Source: [Streptosporangium] indianense
GTDB lineage: Bacteria > Actinomycetota > Actinomycetes > Streptomycetales > Streptomycetaceae
NCBI RefSeq assembly: GCF_021474405.1
Contig: NZ_JAKEIO010000013.1
Coordinates: 1-64,000 of the forward strand
Reading direction: 5' to 3'
DNA length: 64,000 nucleotides
Shown here: positions 9,103 to 18,900 of the stretch, one piece after another
Numbering within the stretch: the first letter of the stretch is position 1
Layout of the letters: each line of letters opens with the position of its first letter
The notes under the pieces: model-generated
The model's input: only the letters and a program-made list of their open reading frames with translations
Told to the model about the DNA's origin: nothing
Databases searched by the model: none
Position numbers and translations under genes: made by a program

Positions 9103-9903
9103 ATGAGTGAGGAACGGTTCGGGGAGTTCGTGCTGGTGCGGCGGCATGAGCAGGGGCACGTCGCGGAGCTCGTCCTCGACCGGCCCAAGGCCATGAACGC
9201 GGTGTCCACGGAGATGGCGCGGTCCCTCACCGGGGCGTGCACGGCCCTCGGCGAGGACCGGGACGTACGGGCGGTCGTCCTGGCCTCGACGCACGAGCGG
9301 GCCTTCTGTGTCGGGGCCGACCTGAAGGAGCGCAACTCGTTCAGTGACGCGGATCTGCGGCGGCAGCGGCCGGTGACGAGGGCGGCGTACACCGGTGTGC
9401 TGGAGCTGCCGGTGCCGACGGTGGCGGCGGTGCACGGGTTCGCGCTCGGCGGCGGGTTCGAGCTGGCCCTGGCGTGCGACGTGATCGTGGCGGACCGCAC
9501 GGCCGTGGTGGGCCTGCCGGAGGTGTCCGTCGGGGTGATCCCCGGAGGCGGGGGTACGCAGCTGCTGCCGCGGCGCGTCGGGGCGGCCCGGGCGGCCGAG
9601 CTGATCTTCTCCGCGCGGCGGGTGGAGGCCGGGGAGGCGGCCGAGCTGGGGCTGGTCGACCGGCTGGTCGAGGAGGGGCGGGACCGGGAGGAGGCGCTGG
9701 CGCTGGCGACGCGCATCGCCGGGAACTCGCCGGTCGGGCTGCGGGCGGCCAAGCGGGCGCTGCGGCTCGGGCAGGGGCTGGACCTGCGGGCGGGGCTGGA
9801 GGTCGAGGACGCGGCGTGGCGGAGTACGGCGTTCTCGGGCGACCGGGCGGAAGGCGTCGCGGCCTTCAACGAGCGGCGCACCCCGCAGTGGCCGGGGGAG
9901 TGA
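9103..9903 (+). CDS. Enoyl-CoA hydratase/isomerase family protein
   Basis: This 266-residue crotonase-superfamily protein is likely to hydrate trans-2-enoyl-CoA in fatty or amino acid breakdown. The oxyanion-hole segments are AFCVGADLKER (about 66-76) and GFALGGGFELALACD (about 112-126). The position that carries a catalytic acid in mitochondrial-type hydratases falls in VGLPEVSVGVIPGGGGTQ, where Glu is present. The length is standard. ATG 9103 has GGAGGG 6 bases upstream and an operator-like dyad just before that. The last codons (RRTPQWPGE) and stop are repeated directly after the gene, at about 9909-9938. The exact substrate cannot be read from sequence. Confidence 0.9.
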   Translation: MSEERFGEFVLVRRHEQGHVAELVLDRPKAMNAVSTEMARSLTGACTALGEDRDVRAVVLASTHERAFCVGADLKERNSFSDADLRRQRPVTRAAYTGVLELPVPTVAAVHGFALGGGFELALACDVIVADRTAVVGLPEVSVGVIPGGGGTQLLPRRVGAARAAELIFSARRVEAGEAAELGLVDRLVEEGRDREEALALATRIAGNSPVGLRAAKRALRLGQGLDLRAGLEVEDAAWRSTAFSGDRAEGVAAFNERRTPQWPGE

Positions 9904-9935
9904 ACCAGCGGCGTACGCCGCAGTGGCCGGGGGAA

Positions 9936-10151
9936 TAGGCGGCTCCGCTCTCGATGCGGTGGCTCCGGCCTCGAAGCGGCGGCTACGACCCCGATGCGGT
10001 GGCACCGGTCTCGAAGCCGTGGCCCCGCGATGCGGTGGCTCCGGCCTCGAAGCGGCGGCTACGACCCCGAAGCGGTGGCTCCGGCCTCGAAGGGGCGGCT
10101 CCGGCTTCGAAGCGGTGGCTCCGGCCCCGAGGTGGCGGCGCGGCCCAGGAG
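9936..10151. repeat. 20-bp minisatellite, about 11 units
   Basis: Units are close variants of GCGGTGGCTCCGGCCTCGAA, starting at 9956, 9976, 9996, 10032, 10052, 10072, 10092, 10112 and 10132. One shortened 16-bp unit (10016) is included. A higher-order 76-bp periodicity is visible (9954-9994 repeats at 10030-10070). The period is not a multiple of three, so it is not coding in one frame. The rest of the 9904-10282 gap holds no gene; the promoter of the GGDEF gene should lie at 10200-10275. Confidence 0.85.
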
Positions 10152-10282
10152 CGGCGGCGTGGGCACGGGCGCGGTTGCGTACGCGGTGGCCCGGCATGAC
10201 GGAGCCGAGCCTTGCGATAACGGTCGTCCCCGTTCGCGTCGTAAACAGGTCAGTCTGGCTGGAAACTCCCTAGCCTGGAGTG

Positions 10283-11431
10283 ATGGGTGAGGACAGACGG
10301 CTCGCGGCCGTCGTCGCGTTGGCTCAGGGGATGGCGGCCGCACACGGGTCGCGTGAGGCGTGGCGCGCCGCGGCCGCCGGAGCGTGCCGGGCGCTGGGTG
10401 GGAGTTTCGCCGCGCTGTCGGTGTGGGAGCGCGAGCTGGGGTGGCTGCGGGTCCTGGTGAACGTCGGGGAGCTCGCCGAGGGGGAGGAGGAGTTCCCGGA
10501 GGACGAGGCCTACCCGGTGCACCAGTTCGCGGAGATCACCGAGTTCCTGCACGAGCAGTGGGCCGGCGGCGGGGAGCCCGACGCGTGGGTGGAGACCGCC
10601 GAGGGGCCCGCCGCCGGGCAGCCCGGCTACTGCCACCAGCGGGTCGCCGCCCTGCGGCGCCGAGGCCGTGGCTGCTGTGTGGTCGCGCCCATCGTGCTGC
10701 ATGGCCGGGCGTGGGGCGAGCTGTACGTCGCCCGGCCGGCCGGTGAGGCCGTCTTCGACCGGGACGACGCCGACTTCGCGACCGTCCTGGCCTCCGTCGT
10801 GGCCGCCGGCCTCGCCCAGACGGAGCGCCTGGAGGAGGCCCGGCGGCTAGCCTTCACCGACTCCCTCACGGGGCTGGCCAACCGCCGTGCCGTGGACGTA
10901 CGCCTGGAGCAGGCGATCGAGCGGCACCGACGGGATGACGCCGTGGTCAGCCTCGTCGTCTGCGACCTGAACGGACTCAAGCGGGTCAACGACACCCATG
11001 GGCACGCCGCCGGCGACCGGCTCCTGGAGCGGTTCGGGTCGGTGCTGTCGCTCTGCGGGGCCATGCTGCCGGGGGCGCTGGCCGCGCGGCTCGGCGGGGA
11101 CGAGTTCTGTCTGCTCGCGGTCGGGCCGCCCGCCGACCAGGTCGTGAAGGCGGCGGGCGAACTGTGCCGCAGAGCGGCCGAGTTGGACCTCGGGGACGGG
11201 GTGGCCTGCGGGGTCGCGTCCACCGAGGACCCGATCGGGCCGGTGCGCTCGGCCCGGCGGCTGTTCCGGCTCGCCGACGCCGCCCAGTACCGGGCCAAGG
11301 CGGAGCGGGCGGACAGGCCGGTGGTGGCGGGCCGGGCCGGGCCGGACGATCCCGTCGTACGGCTCGCGGACGAACCGTCCACGGAGGAGGGCGGCGAGCG
11401 CCGGCGGTTCCGGGGCCGGCACGCACCCTGA
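10283..11431 (+). CDS. cdgE: GAF-GGDEF diguanylate cyclase
   Basis: This 382-residue protein has a GAF sensor domain (about 5-180) and a GGDEF domain (185-345) that makes c-di-GMP from two GTP. The active-site loop is intact (RLGGDEF, 271-275), and CDLNGLKRVNDTHGH gives the metal and GTP contacts. The RxxD inhibitory site, normally five residues before GGDEF, is absent (sequence PGALAARL), so product feedback at that site is not expected. There is no EAL domain and no membrane helix. Position next to hutH and domain order match S. coelicolor SCO4931, which I recall as CdgE. ATG 10283 was chosen; GTG 10280 is equally possible. c-di-GMP controls development through BldD in this genus. Confidence 0.88.
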   Translation: MGEDRRLAAVVALAQGMAAAHGSREAWRAAAAGACRALGGSFAALSVWERELGWLRVLVNVGELAEGEEEFPEDEAYPVHQFAEITEFLHEQWAGGGEPDAWVETAEGPAAGQPGYCHQRVAALRRRGRGCCVVAPIVLHGRAWGELYVARPAGEAVFDRDDADFATVLASVVAAGLAQTERLEEARRLAFTDSLTGLANRRAVDVRLEQAIERHRRDDAVVSLVVCDLNGLKRVNDTHGHAAGDRLLERFGSVLSLCGAMLPGALAARLGGDEFCLLAVGPPADQVVKAAGELCRRAAELDLGDGVACGVASTEDPIGPVRSARRLFRLADAAQYRAKAERADRPVVAGRAGPDDPVVRLADEPSTEEGGERRRFRGRHAP

Positions 11432-11544
11432 ACCCGTCCAGGTGTCACGGTCCCCTCACCCGCCGGCGGTGTGACGTATTCGGTAAGGGGCGAACGCCGT
11501 CCCCAGTGGTGACATCATCGAATTCACTGCGTACGCTCCTGAAT

Positions 11545-13089
11545 ATGGATATGCACACTGTGGTGGTGGGGACGTCCGGGGTGACCGCGTCCGACGTGCT
11601 CGCCGTGGCGCGCGGCGGCGCCCGCGTCGAGCTCTCCGAGGAGGCCGTGGCCGCCCTCGCCGCGGCCCGCGAGATCGTGGACGCGCTGGCGGCCAAGCCG
11701 GACCCCGTGTACGGCGTGAGCACCGGCTTCGGCGCCCTGGCGACCCGGCACATCAGCCCCGAGCTGCGCGCCCAGCTGCAGCGCAACATCGTCCGCTCGC
11801 ACGCCGCCGGGATGGGCCCGGCCGTCGAGCGGGAGGTCGTCCGCGCGCTGATGTTCCTGCGGCTGAAGACCGTCTGCTCCGGGCACACCGGCGTCCGGCC
11901 CGAGGTCGCGCAGACCATGGCCGACCTCCTCAACGCCGGGATCACCCCGGTCGTGCACGAGTACGGCTCTCTCGGCTGCTCCGGCGACCTCGCGCCGCTG
12001 TCCCACTGCGCGCTCGCGCTCATGGGCGAGGGCGACGCCGAGGGCCCCGACGGCGTCGTGCGCCCGGCCGCGGAACTGCTCGCCGCGCACGGCATCCAGC
12101 CGGTCGAGCTGCGCGAGAAGGAGGGCCTGGCCCTCCTCAACGGCACCGACGGCATGCTCGGCATGCTGGTGATGGCCCTGGCCGACCTGGAGACGCTCTA
12201 CCGGTCCGCCGACGTCACCGCCGCCCTGTCCCTGGAGGCCCTGCTCGGCACCGACAAGGTCCTCGCCCCCGAGCTGCACGCCATCCGGCCGCACCCGGGC
12301 CAGGCCGCCAGCGCCGCCAACATGCTGGCCGTGCTGAAGGGCTCGGGCCTGACCGGGCACCACCAGGACGACGCCCCGCGCGTCCAGGACGCCTACTCGG
12401 TGCGCTGCGCCCCGCAGGTCGCCGGTGCCGGGCGGGACACCATGGCCCACGCCCGGCTGGTCGCCGACCGCGAGCTGGCCTCGGCCGTGGACAACCCCGT
12501 CGTACTGCCCGACGGCCGGGTGGAGTCCAACGGCAACTTCCACGGGGCGCCCGTCGCCTACGTCCTGGACTTCCTGGCCATCGCCGCCGCCGACCTCGGC
12601 TCGATCGCGGAGCGGCGCACCGACCGGCTGCTCGACAAGAACCGCAGCCACGGCCTGCCGCCCTTCCTCGCCGACGACGCCGGTGTGGACTCGGGCCTGA
12701 TGATCGCTCAGTACACGCAGGCCGCTCTGGTGAGCGAGCTGAAGCGGCTCGCCGTACCGGCGTCCGCCGACTCGATCCCGTCCTCCGCCATGCAGGAGGA
12801 CCACGTCTCGATGGGCTGGTCGGCGGCGCGCAAGCTGCGCACGGCGGTCGACAACCTCACCCGTGTGATCGCCATCGAGCTCTATGCCGCCGCGCGCGCC
12901 GTGGAGTTGCGTGAGGGGCTGACCCCGGCTCCCGCGACGCGGGCGGTCATCGACGCCGCCCGGGAGGCGGGCGTCGAAGGCGCGGGACCGGACCGGTTCC
13001 TCGCGCCCGACCTCGCGGCGGCGGACGCGTTCGTGCGCGACGGGCGGCTGCTGGCCGCGGTCGAGAAGGTCACCGGGCCGCTGCAGTAG
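11545..13089 (+). CDS. hutH: Histidine ammonia-lyase
   Basis: This 514-residue lyase deaminates L-histidine to urocanate, the first step of histidine use. The electrophilic MIO group forms from residues 145-147. Here they are Cys-Ser-Gly within GSLGCSGDLAPLSH rather than the more common Ala-Ser-Gly, as is usual for Streptomyces HutH. GNFHGAPVAY and the Gln/Tyr/Arg active-site segment QDAYSVRC are also present. Start ATG 11545 (MDMHTVV); ATG 11551 is an alternative, and no clear ribosome binding site is visible for either. The gene stands alone without other hut genes nearby, as expected in Streptomyces. Length is typical. Confidence 0.95.
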   Translation: MDMHTVVVGTSGVTASDVLAVARGGARVELSEEAVAALAAAREIVDALAAKPDPVYGVSTGFGALATRHISPELRAQLQRNIVRSHAAGMGPAVEREVVRALMFLRLKTVCSGHTGVRPEVAQTMADLLNAGITPVVHEYGSLGCSGDLAPLSHCALALMGEGDAEGPDGVVRPAAELLAAHGIQPVELREKEGLALLNGTDGMLGMLVMALADLETLYRSADVTAALSLEALLGTDKVLAPELHAIRPHPGQAASAANMLAVLKGSGLTGHHQDDAPRVQDAYSVRCAPQVAGAGRDTMAHARLVADRELASAVDNPVVLPDGRVESNGNFHGAPVAYVLDFLAIAAADLGSIAERRTDRLLDKNRSHGLPPFLADDAGVDSGLMIAQYTQAALVSELKRLAVPASADSIPSSAMQEDHVSMGWSAARKLRTAVDNLTRVIAIELYAAARAVELREGLTPAPATRAVIDAAREAGVEGAGPDRFLAPDLAAADAFVRDGRLLAAVEKVTGPLQ

Positions 13090-13145
13090 GGCGATGGGCC
13101 GGCCCTGTCGTCGACCGGGCGGTGGGGCCCGGTCGTCAGCAGGGG

Positions 13146-13173
13146 GCGGGGCCTGCCGTCCGGCCGGCCCCGC
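13146..13173. terminator. GC hairpin between convergent hutH and LAxTG gene
   Basis: GCGGGGCC (13146-13153) pairs with GGCCCCGC (13166-13173). It lies between two gene ends that face each other, so it may act on both strands. Confidence 0.55.
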
Positions 13174-13184
13174 GTCAAGCGCCG

Positions 13185-13499
13185 TCAGAAACCGAGCCGT
13201 TCCCGGCGCACCGAGTACACGACGAACCCGGCGCCGAGCGTCAGGCAGAAGGTCCCGCCGATCAGGTACGGCGTGCTGTCGAAGCTGCCCGTGTCGGCGA
13301 GGCGGGTGTCGGTGACCGAGGCGTCCGCGGTCGTGGCCGCGATCCGCGCCTGCTCCGTGACCTGCGGCGACGGGCTCGTCGAGACCGCGTCTCTCACCGG
13401 GGAGTCCGACGTCGCGTTCGCGGACGGGACGAACCACAGGGCGCCCAGCAGGGACGCCGCGGCGGTGGCGGTCAGCAACGGACGGCGAGCGGATGACAC
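13185..13499 (-). CDS. Small secreted sortase substrate with LAxTG sorting signal
   Basis: This 104-residue protein has a cleavable signal peptide (VSSARRPLLTATAAASLLGALW then ANA), a short Ser/Thr/Ala-rich mature part, and a C-terminal cell-wall sorting signal: LADTG, a hydrophobic helix (PYLIGGTFCLTLGAGFVVYS) and a basic tail (RRERLGF). LAxTG is the motif used by class E sortases of high-GC Gram-positives, so the mature piece of about 45 residues should be linked to peptidoglycan. GTG 13499 has AAGGGG about 10 bases upstream. The exposed part is too short to suggest an enzyme; a surface or structural role is inferred. Confidence 0.82.
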   Translation of the reverse strand: MSSARRPLLTATAAASLLGALWFVPSANATSDSPVRDAVSTSPSPQVTEQARIAATTADASVTDTRLADTGSFDSTPYLIGGTFCLTLGAGFVVYSVRRERLGF

Positions 13500-13608
13500 G
13501 GAATATCGATCCCCTTGTGATGCTGGCGAATTGGCCGTGTGGGGCGATGTTAGTGAAAGTCGCGGGTCACGGGAAAGTCACGGGAGGGCCTCGACGTACG
13601 CTCCGGCC

Positions 13609-13938
13609 ATGAGCACTCCTGAGACATCACGTTTTGTACGGCTTCGGGTGGAACTTGTTCTGGAGGTCGACGACGCGGACGCGGTCACCAAGTCCGCGCT
13701 GCGCCGGATCGCCGACGAGTCGGAGATGCCGACGGCGGAGCGGGCCCACGCCGAGAGCGCTGTGACGGAGGACACCGCGGAGGCCCTCGCGTACCTCGTG
13801 GATCCGTTCGACCTGGTCAGCCAGGTCCCCGGGGTGGAGCTCCAGCAGGCCTCCTGGAGCAGTGAGCGGATCGACTACGACCCCGATTCGCCGGACTGGG
13901 ACCTCGACGAGGATGATGACGAGGACAGTGACGGCTGA
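13609..13938 (+). CDS. Conserved acidic protein of unknown function
   Basis: This 109-residue soluble protein contains RFVRLRVELVLEVDDADAVTKSALRRIADE and ends in a very acidic tail (DWDLDEDDDEDSDG). There is no signal peptide or membrane helix. There is no ribosome binding site before ATG 13609, but TACGCT lies at 13597-13602, so the transcript may be leaderless. A hairpin with a T-run follows the stop. The family is found in streptomycetes, but I know no function. Confidence 0.75.
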   Translation: MSTPETSRFVRLRVELVLEVDDADAVTKSALRRIADESEMPTAERAHAESAVTEDTAEALAYLVDPFDLVSQVPGVELQQASWSSERIDYDPDSPDWDLDEDDDEDSDG

Positions 13939-13956
13939 GCAGTCCGGAAACTCGTG

Positions 13957-13987
13957 ACCCCGGGAGGCAACCGCCGCCCGGGGTTTT
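13957..13987 (+). terminator. Rho-independent terminator
   Basis: CCCCGGG (13958-13964) and CCCGGGG (13977-13983) form a 7-bp stem followed by TTTT, 20 bases after the acidic protein gene. Confidence 0.8.
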
Positions 13988-14216
13988 CGCGTCTCAAGCG
14001 GCGCACCGGCCACACCCGCAACGACCGCGCCCCGTAACGACCGCACCGTCCGTCACGGACGTGTTGATCCCCACACCCACGCGAACTGGGGAACCGGGCG
14101 AACCGGCCGTAGCGTTGAACGTTCCGGATGAGGACTCACGAGTCCCGGCGGGGGCACTCAGTGGTGGCGGGGACACTCGGAGTTTTGGGGAAATCGCAAC
14201 GATGGAGAAGCGTGTG

Positions 14217-15464
14217 ATGACGGTCGGTAAGCGGCGCAAGGGCCTGACGGTCGCGTCCGCACTGCTCGGCGGGGTTCTGGTGCTCTCGGCCTGTTCCGGT
14301 GGTGACGACGACGCCTCCGGTGGCGGCGGCGACAGCTCCCAGTCGAAGGTCGACGAGGCCGCGGCGAAGAAGACCTCCGAGGCCCAGATCAAGATCACGC
14401 CCGAGGACGGCTCCGACAACGCCTCCATCAACAACTCCGCCGCCGTCACCGTGAGCAAGGGCACGCTCACGGACGTCAAGATGACGACGTCCGAGGGCAC
14501 CGAGGTGAGCGGCCAGATATCCGCGGACAAGACCAGCTGGAAGCCGACTGCCCAGCTGGAGCGGTCCACCACCTACAAGCTGGCGGCCGAGGCGAAGGAC
14601 TCCGACGGCCGCGTGGCCCACGAGAACGCCTCGTTCACCACGGTCTCCCCGGCCAACAGCTTCATCGGCAACTTCACTCCGGACGACGGCACCACCGTCG
14701 GCGTCGGCATGCCGGTCTCGATCAACTTCGACAAGGCGATCACCAACAAGGCCGCGGTCCAGAAGGGCATCAAGGTCAGCACGACCAGCGGCCAGGAGGT
14801 CGCCTGCCACTGGTTCAACGCCAACCGCATGGACTGCCGGCCCGAGGACTACTGGAAGGAAGGCTCCACCGTCACGCTGAAGCTCGCGCTCGACGGCGTC
14901 GAGGGAGCCAAGGGCGTCTTCGGCGTCCAGCAGAAGACGGTCACCTTCAAGATCGGCCGTAACCAGGTCTCGTACGTCGACGCGAAGACCAAGCAGATGA
15001 AGATCACGCAGGACGGCAAGACCGTCCGCACGATCCCGATCTCCGCCGGCTCGCCCGAGAACAAGACCTACGAGGGCATCATGGTGATGTCCGAGAAGTT
15101 CAAGGAGACGCGCATGAACGGCGCGACCGTGGGCTTCACGGACGACGACGGCAAGGGCGAGTACGACATCAAGGACGTGCCGCACGCCATCCGCCTCTCC
15201 AGCTCCGGCACGTTCATCCACGGCAACTACTGGGGCGCGAAGTCCATCTTCGGCAGCGTGAACACCAGCCACGGCTGCGTCGGCCTGCGGGACGCCAAGG
15301 GCGCCAACGACCCGAGCACCCCGGGCGCGTGGTTCTTCAAGAACTCGATGCTCGGTGATGTGGTGGTCGTCCAGAACACCGGCGACAAGACCGTCGCCCC
15401 GGACAACGGCCTCAACGGCTGGAACATGAGCTGGGCCGACTGGAAGGCCGGTTCCGCGGTCTGA
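14217..15464 (+). CDS. L,D-transpeptidase lipoprotein (Ig-like domains plus YkuD)
   Basis: This 415-residue exported lipoprotein makes 3-3 (or related) peptidoglycan cross-links. The lipoprotein signal ends in the lipobox LVLSAC. A Ser/Gly linker is followed by two bacterial Ig-like domains (about 55-245), as in mycobacterial LdtMt2. The C-terminal YkuD catalytic domain has HGNYWG (His335) and SHGCVGL with nucleophile Cys354. Start ATG 14217 has GGAGAAG 6 bases upstream; ATG 14202 would add five residues. The gene ends in a strong terminator. All catalytic residues are intact. Confidence 0.92.
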   Translation: MTVGKRRKGLTVASALLGGVLVLSACSGGDDDASGGGGDSSQSKVDEAAAKKTSEAQIKITPEDGSDNASINNSAAVTVSKGTLTDVKMTTSEGTEVSGQISADKTSWKPTAQLERSTTYKLAAEAKDSDGRVAHENASFTTVSPANSFIGNFTPDDGTTVGVGMPVSINFDKAITNKAAVQKGIKVSTTSGQEVACHWFNANRMDCRPEDYWKEGSTVTLKLALDGVEGAKGVFGVQQKTVTFKIGRNQVSYVDAKTKQMKITQDGKTVRTIPISAGSPENKTYEGIMVMSEKFKETRMNGATVGFTDDDGKGEYDIKDVPHAIRLSSSGTFIHGNYWGAKSIFGSVNTSHGCVGLRDAKGANDPSTPGAWFFKNSMLGDVVVVQNTGDKTVAPDNGLNGWNMSWADWKAGSAV

Positions 15465-15503
15465 CGGTCCGCCGGATCCACGCACCAGGCTTCACCGGAC
15501 AAA

Positions 15504-15545
15504 GGCCGCCGCCCATCCCGCACGAGGGGTGGGCGGCGGCCTTTT
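15504..15545 (+). terminator. Strong rho-independent terminator
   Basis: The arms at 15504-15519 and 15526-15541 (GGCCGCCGCCCA / TGGGCGGCGGCC core) form a 16-bp stem with a six-base loop, followed by TTTT. It ends the L,D-transpeptidase transcript. Confidence 0.9.
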
Positions 15546-15907
15546 CCGCTGTTCTCACGCGACGAGATCACGGGCGTACTCGAACGCATGGGGAGGAACT
15601 CGGCACCGCCGTCGTGAGGTTCACCCGCGACCCGGCTGCAGCGGGCAAGACGCCCCGCGTGGCGACGATCCGCAAGAGCCGAATCTCGGTCAAGGAGAAC
15701 GTGCCTGCGCAACCACGCGGCCCTGTAACGGAGTTCCGACGGCCGTGTAACAGTCGGCCGACGGATTTCCTACCGTCCTCTCGTCTATTGAGCACCTGAT
15801 CACCCGTCGGCATACTGCGTATTCCGGGGGTTGTACGTGCATGCGTACGAGACCACCCCCGGCCGGGTGAACGGGGAATTCGCCCGGTTCTTCTGCAAGG
15901 GGGAAAC
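15546..15907. promoter_or_regulatory. Upstream region of the subtilase gene
   Basis: No convincing gene was found. At 15546-15700 short open stretches occur in two frames (for example GTAVVRFTRDPAAAGKTPRV) that could be a decayed reading frame, but I recognise no family. TGTAAC occurs twice, at about 15724 and 15746. The last 15 bases give AAGGGGG before the TTG start. The promoter is presumably within 15720-15850. Confidence 0.35.
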
Positions 15908-18900
15908 TTGCGCAGACAAGTGAAAAGGGCGTGCGCGGCCACGGTCGCCACAGCGGCGGCCGTAGCCCTGGCGGCGGGCATGACCAGCCCGGCGTCGGCC
16001 AACGGCGAGCAGGCGGCGGCGTCCGCCAAGCCGGCATCCCTGACCGCCAAGCACCGCATCACACTGATCACCGGAGACCGGGTCGTCCTGGACGCCAAGG
16101 GCCGTGTCATCGGCCTGGAGCACGCCAAGGGCCGCGAGAACGTACCCGCCCAGGTCCGCAAGGTCGACGGTCACACCCTCGTCATCCCGGCCGACGCGGC
16201 CCGCCTGGTCGCCACGGGCAAGCTCGACCAGCGGCTCTTCGACGTCACCGAGCTGAACAAGTCCGCGACCCGCAAAGCCCAGAAAAAGGGCCTGAAGGTC
16301 ATCGTCGGCTACCGGGGCAGCGCCGCGGCCACCAAGGCCGACGTCCGCGAGGCCGGCACCCTGCGCCACGCGCTGAAGTCCGTCAACGCGGACGCGGTGC
16401 AGACGCCGCAGCAGGACGCGCCCGAGCTCTGGGACGCGGTCACCGACGGCGAGAAGACCGCCGCCGGGATCGCGCACGTCTGGCTCGACGGCGTCCGCAA
16501 GGCCAGCCTCGACAAGTCCGTCCCGCAAATCGGCGCCCCCAAGGCGTGGGCGGCCGGCTTCGACGGCAAGGGCACCAAGATCGCCGTCCTGGACACCGGT
16601 GTCGACGCCACCCACGACGACCTCAAGGGTCAGGTGGTCGGCGCCAAGAACTTCACCACCTCGCCCGACGCCTCCGACAAGGTCGGCCACGGCACGCACG
16701 TCGCCTCCATCGCGGCCGGCACCGGCAAGAAGTCCGGCGGCACGTACAAGGGTGTCGCGCCCGGCGCGAAGATCCTCAACGGCAAGGTCCTCGACGACGG
16801 CGGCTTCGGCAGCGACTCCGAGATCCTCGCCGGCATGGAGTGGGCGGCCGCGCAGGGCGCCGACGTCATCAACCTGAGCCTGGGCGGCGGTGACACGCCC
16901 GCCATCGACCCGCTGGAAGCGGCGGTGAACAAGCTGTCCGACGAGAAGGGCGTCCTGTTCGCCATCGCGGCCGGCAACGAGGGCGACTTCGGCGAGCAGA
17001 CCATCGGCTCCCCGGGCAGCGCCGCCGCGGCCCTCACCGTCGGTGCCGTCGACGACAAGGACAAGCTCGCCGACTTCTCCAGCCGCGGCCCCGGCATGGA
17101 CGGCGCCCTCAAGCCCGACGTGACCGCGCCCGGCGTGGACATCACCGCGGCCTCCGCCCCGGGCAACCAGATAGCCCAGGAGGTCGGCGAGAAGCCGGCC
17201 GGCTACATGACGATCTCCGGTACGTCGATGGCGACCCCGCATGTCGCGGGCGCGGCGGCGATCCTCAAGCAGCAGCACCCGGACTGGAAGTACACCGAGC
17301 TCAAGGGCGCCCTCACCGGCTCCACCAAGGGCGGCAAGTACACCCCGTTCGAGCAGGGTTCGGGCCGGATCCAGGTCGACAAGGCCATCAAGCAGTCCGT
17401 GATCGCCGAGCCGGTCTCGGTGAGCTTCGGGGTGCAGCAGTGGCCGCACACCGACGACAAGCCGGTCACCAAGGAGCTGACGTACCGCAACCTCGGTACG
17501 AAGGACGTCACGCTGAAGCTGGCGTCGACGGCCACCAACCCCAAGGGCCAGGCCGTCCCGGCAGGCTTCTTCAAGCTCGGCGCCACCTCGGTGACGGTCC
17601 CGGCCGGCGGCAAGGCCTCCGTGCCGTTCACCGTCAACACCAAGCTGGGCGGCACGGTCGACGGCGCGTACTCGGCGTACGTGACGGCGACGGGCGGCGG
17701 CCAGACCGTCCGCACGGCCGCCGCGGTGCAGCGTGAGGTCGAGTCGTACGACGTGACGCTGAAGTTCCTCGACCGGGACGGCAAGGCCGCGAAGAACTAC
17801 AGCGCCGATCTGACCGGCATCGCGGGCCTGGGCAAGGGCAAGGCGGCCGCGCCGTACGACGAGGACGGCACCGTCACCGCCCGCGTCCCCAAGGGCACCT
17901 ACGTCCTCAACACGAACATCTACGTGGGCGACGACCCGGAGAAGTACGAGGGCGTCGACTGGCTCGCCCAGCCCAAGCTGAACCTCACCAAGAACACGGC
18001 GATCACGCTGGACGCCCGCAAGGCCAAGCCGGTGGACATCACCGTCCCGGCCACCGGCGCCAAGTCGGAGTTCGCCTCGGCCGACTACACGGTGGAGAGC
18101 GGTGACAGCAGCTACGGCTTCGGGTGGTGGCTGGACTCCTACGCCAACTTCCGCAGCGCCCACGTCGGTCCGCAGATCACCGACGGTTCGCTGACCCAGC
18201 AGTGGGACGGCCACTGGACCAAGGGCGGCAAGGAGGAGTACGACGTCATCGCCGGCGGCCCGGTCAAGCAGGTCGCCACCGGCTTCACCAAGCACTACAA
18301 GGCGAGCGAACTCGCCACGGTGAAGGCCGGCCTCGGCGCCTCGGCGGGCGGCAAGAAGGGCGCGATCAACGCGGTGGGCTGGATGCCGTGGAGCAGCAGC
18401 GCCTCCTCGATCGGCATCCTGCAGACCCTGCCCGGCACCCGGACCCTGCACCTGTCCGCCCAGGGCGGCGTGCAGTGGCAGCTGGAGTTCGCGCAGTCCG
18501 GCGGTGTGGACGCCGACGGGTTCCCCGTCGACGAGGCCGCCTACGCGCTGGGCACGCAGAAGTTCGCGGCCGGCAAGAGCTACTCCAAGACCGTCAACAC
18601 GGCTGTCTTCGGACCGCGTCTGAGCGGCGACTTCGGCGTCGTCCGTGAGGGCAACCAGATCTACGGTTCCCTGCCGCTGTTCGCCGACGGCAAGGGCAAC
18701 GTGGGCTACTCGGAGTTCTCCGCGGTCGACACGACCCTCTACCGCAACGGCACCAAGGTCGGCAGCAACGACGACCCGCTGTTCGGCGAGAAGCCGTTCA
18801 AGGTCCCGGCCGCCGACGCCGAGTACAAGCTGACGACGTCGGTCAAGCGCAGCGTCAAGGTCGCCGCGGCCTCCACCCGCGTGGACGCGAGCTGGACGTT

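Noticed and set aside
9936..10151. CRISPR array
   Set aside because: The repeats are contiguous without unique spacers, and no cas genes are present; it is a minisatellite. The same applies to 31556-31930.
15546..15700. Possible small gene before the subtilase
   Set aside because: Short open stretches in two frames lack a ribosome binding site and a family match; noted only as a possible remnant.
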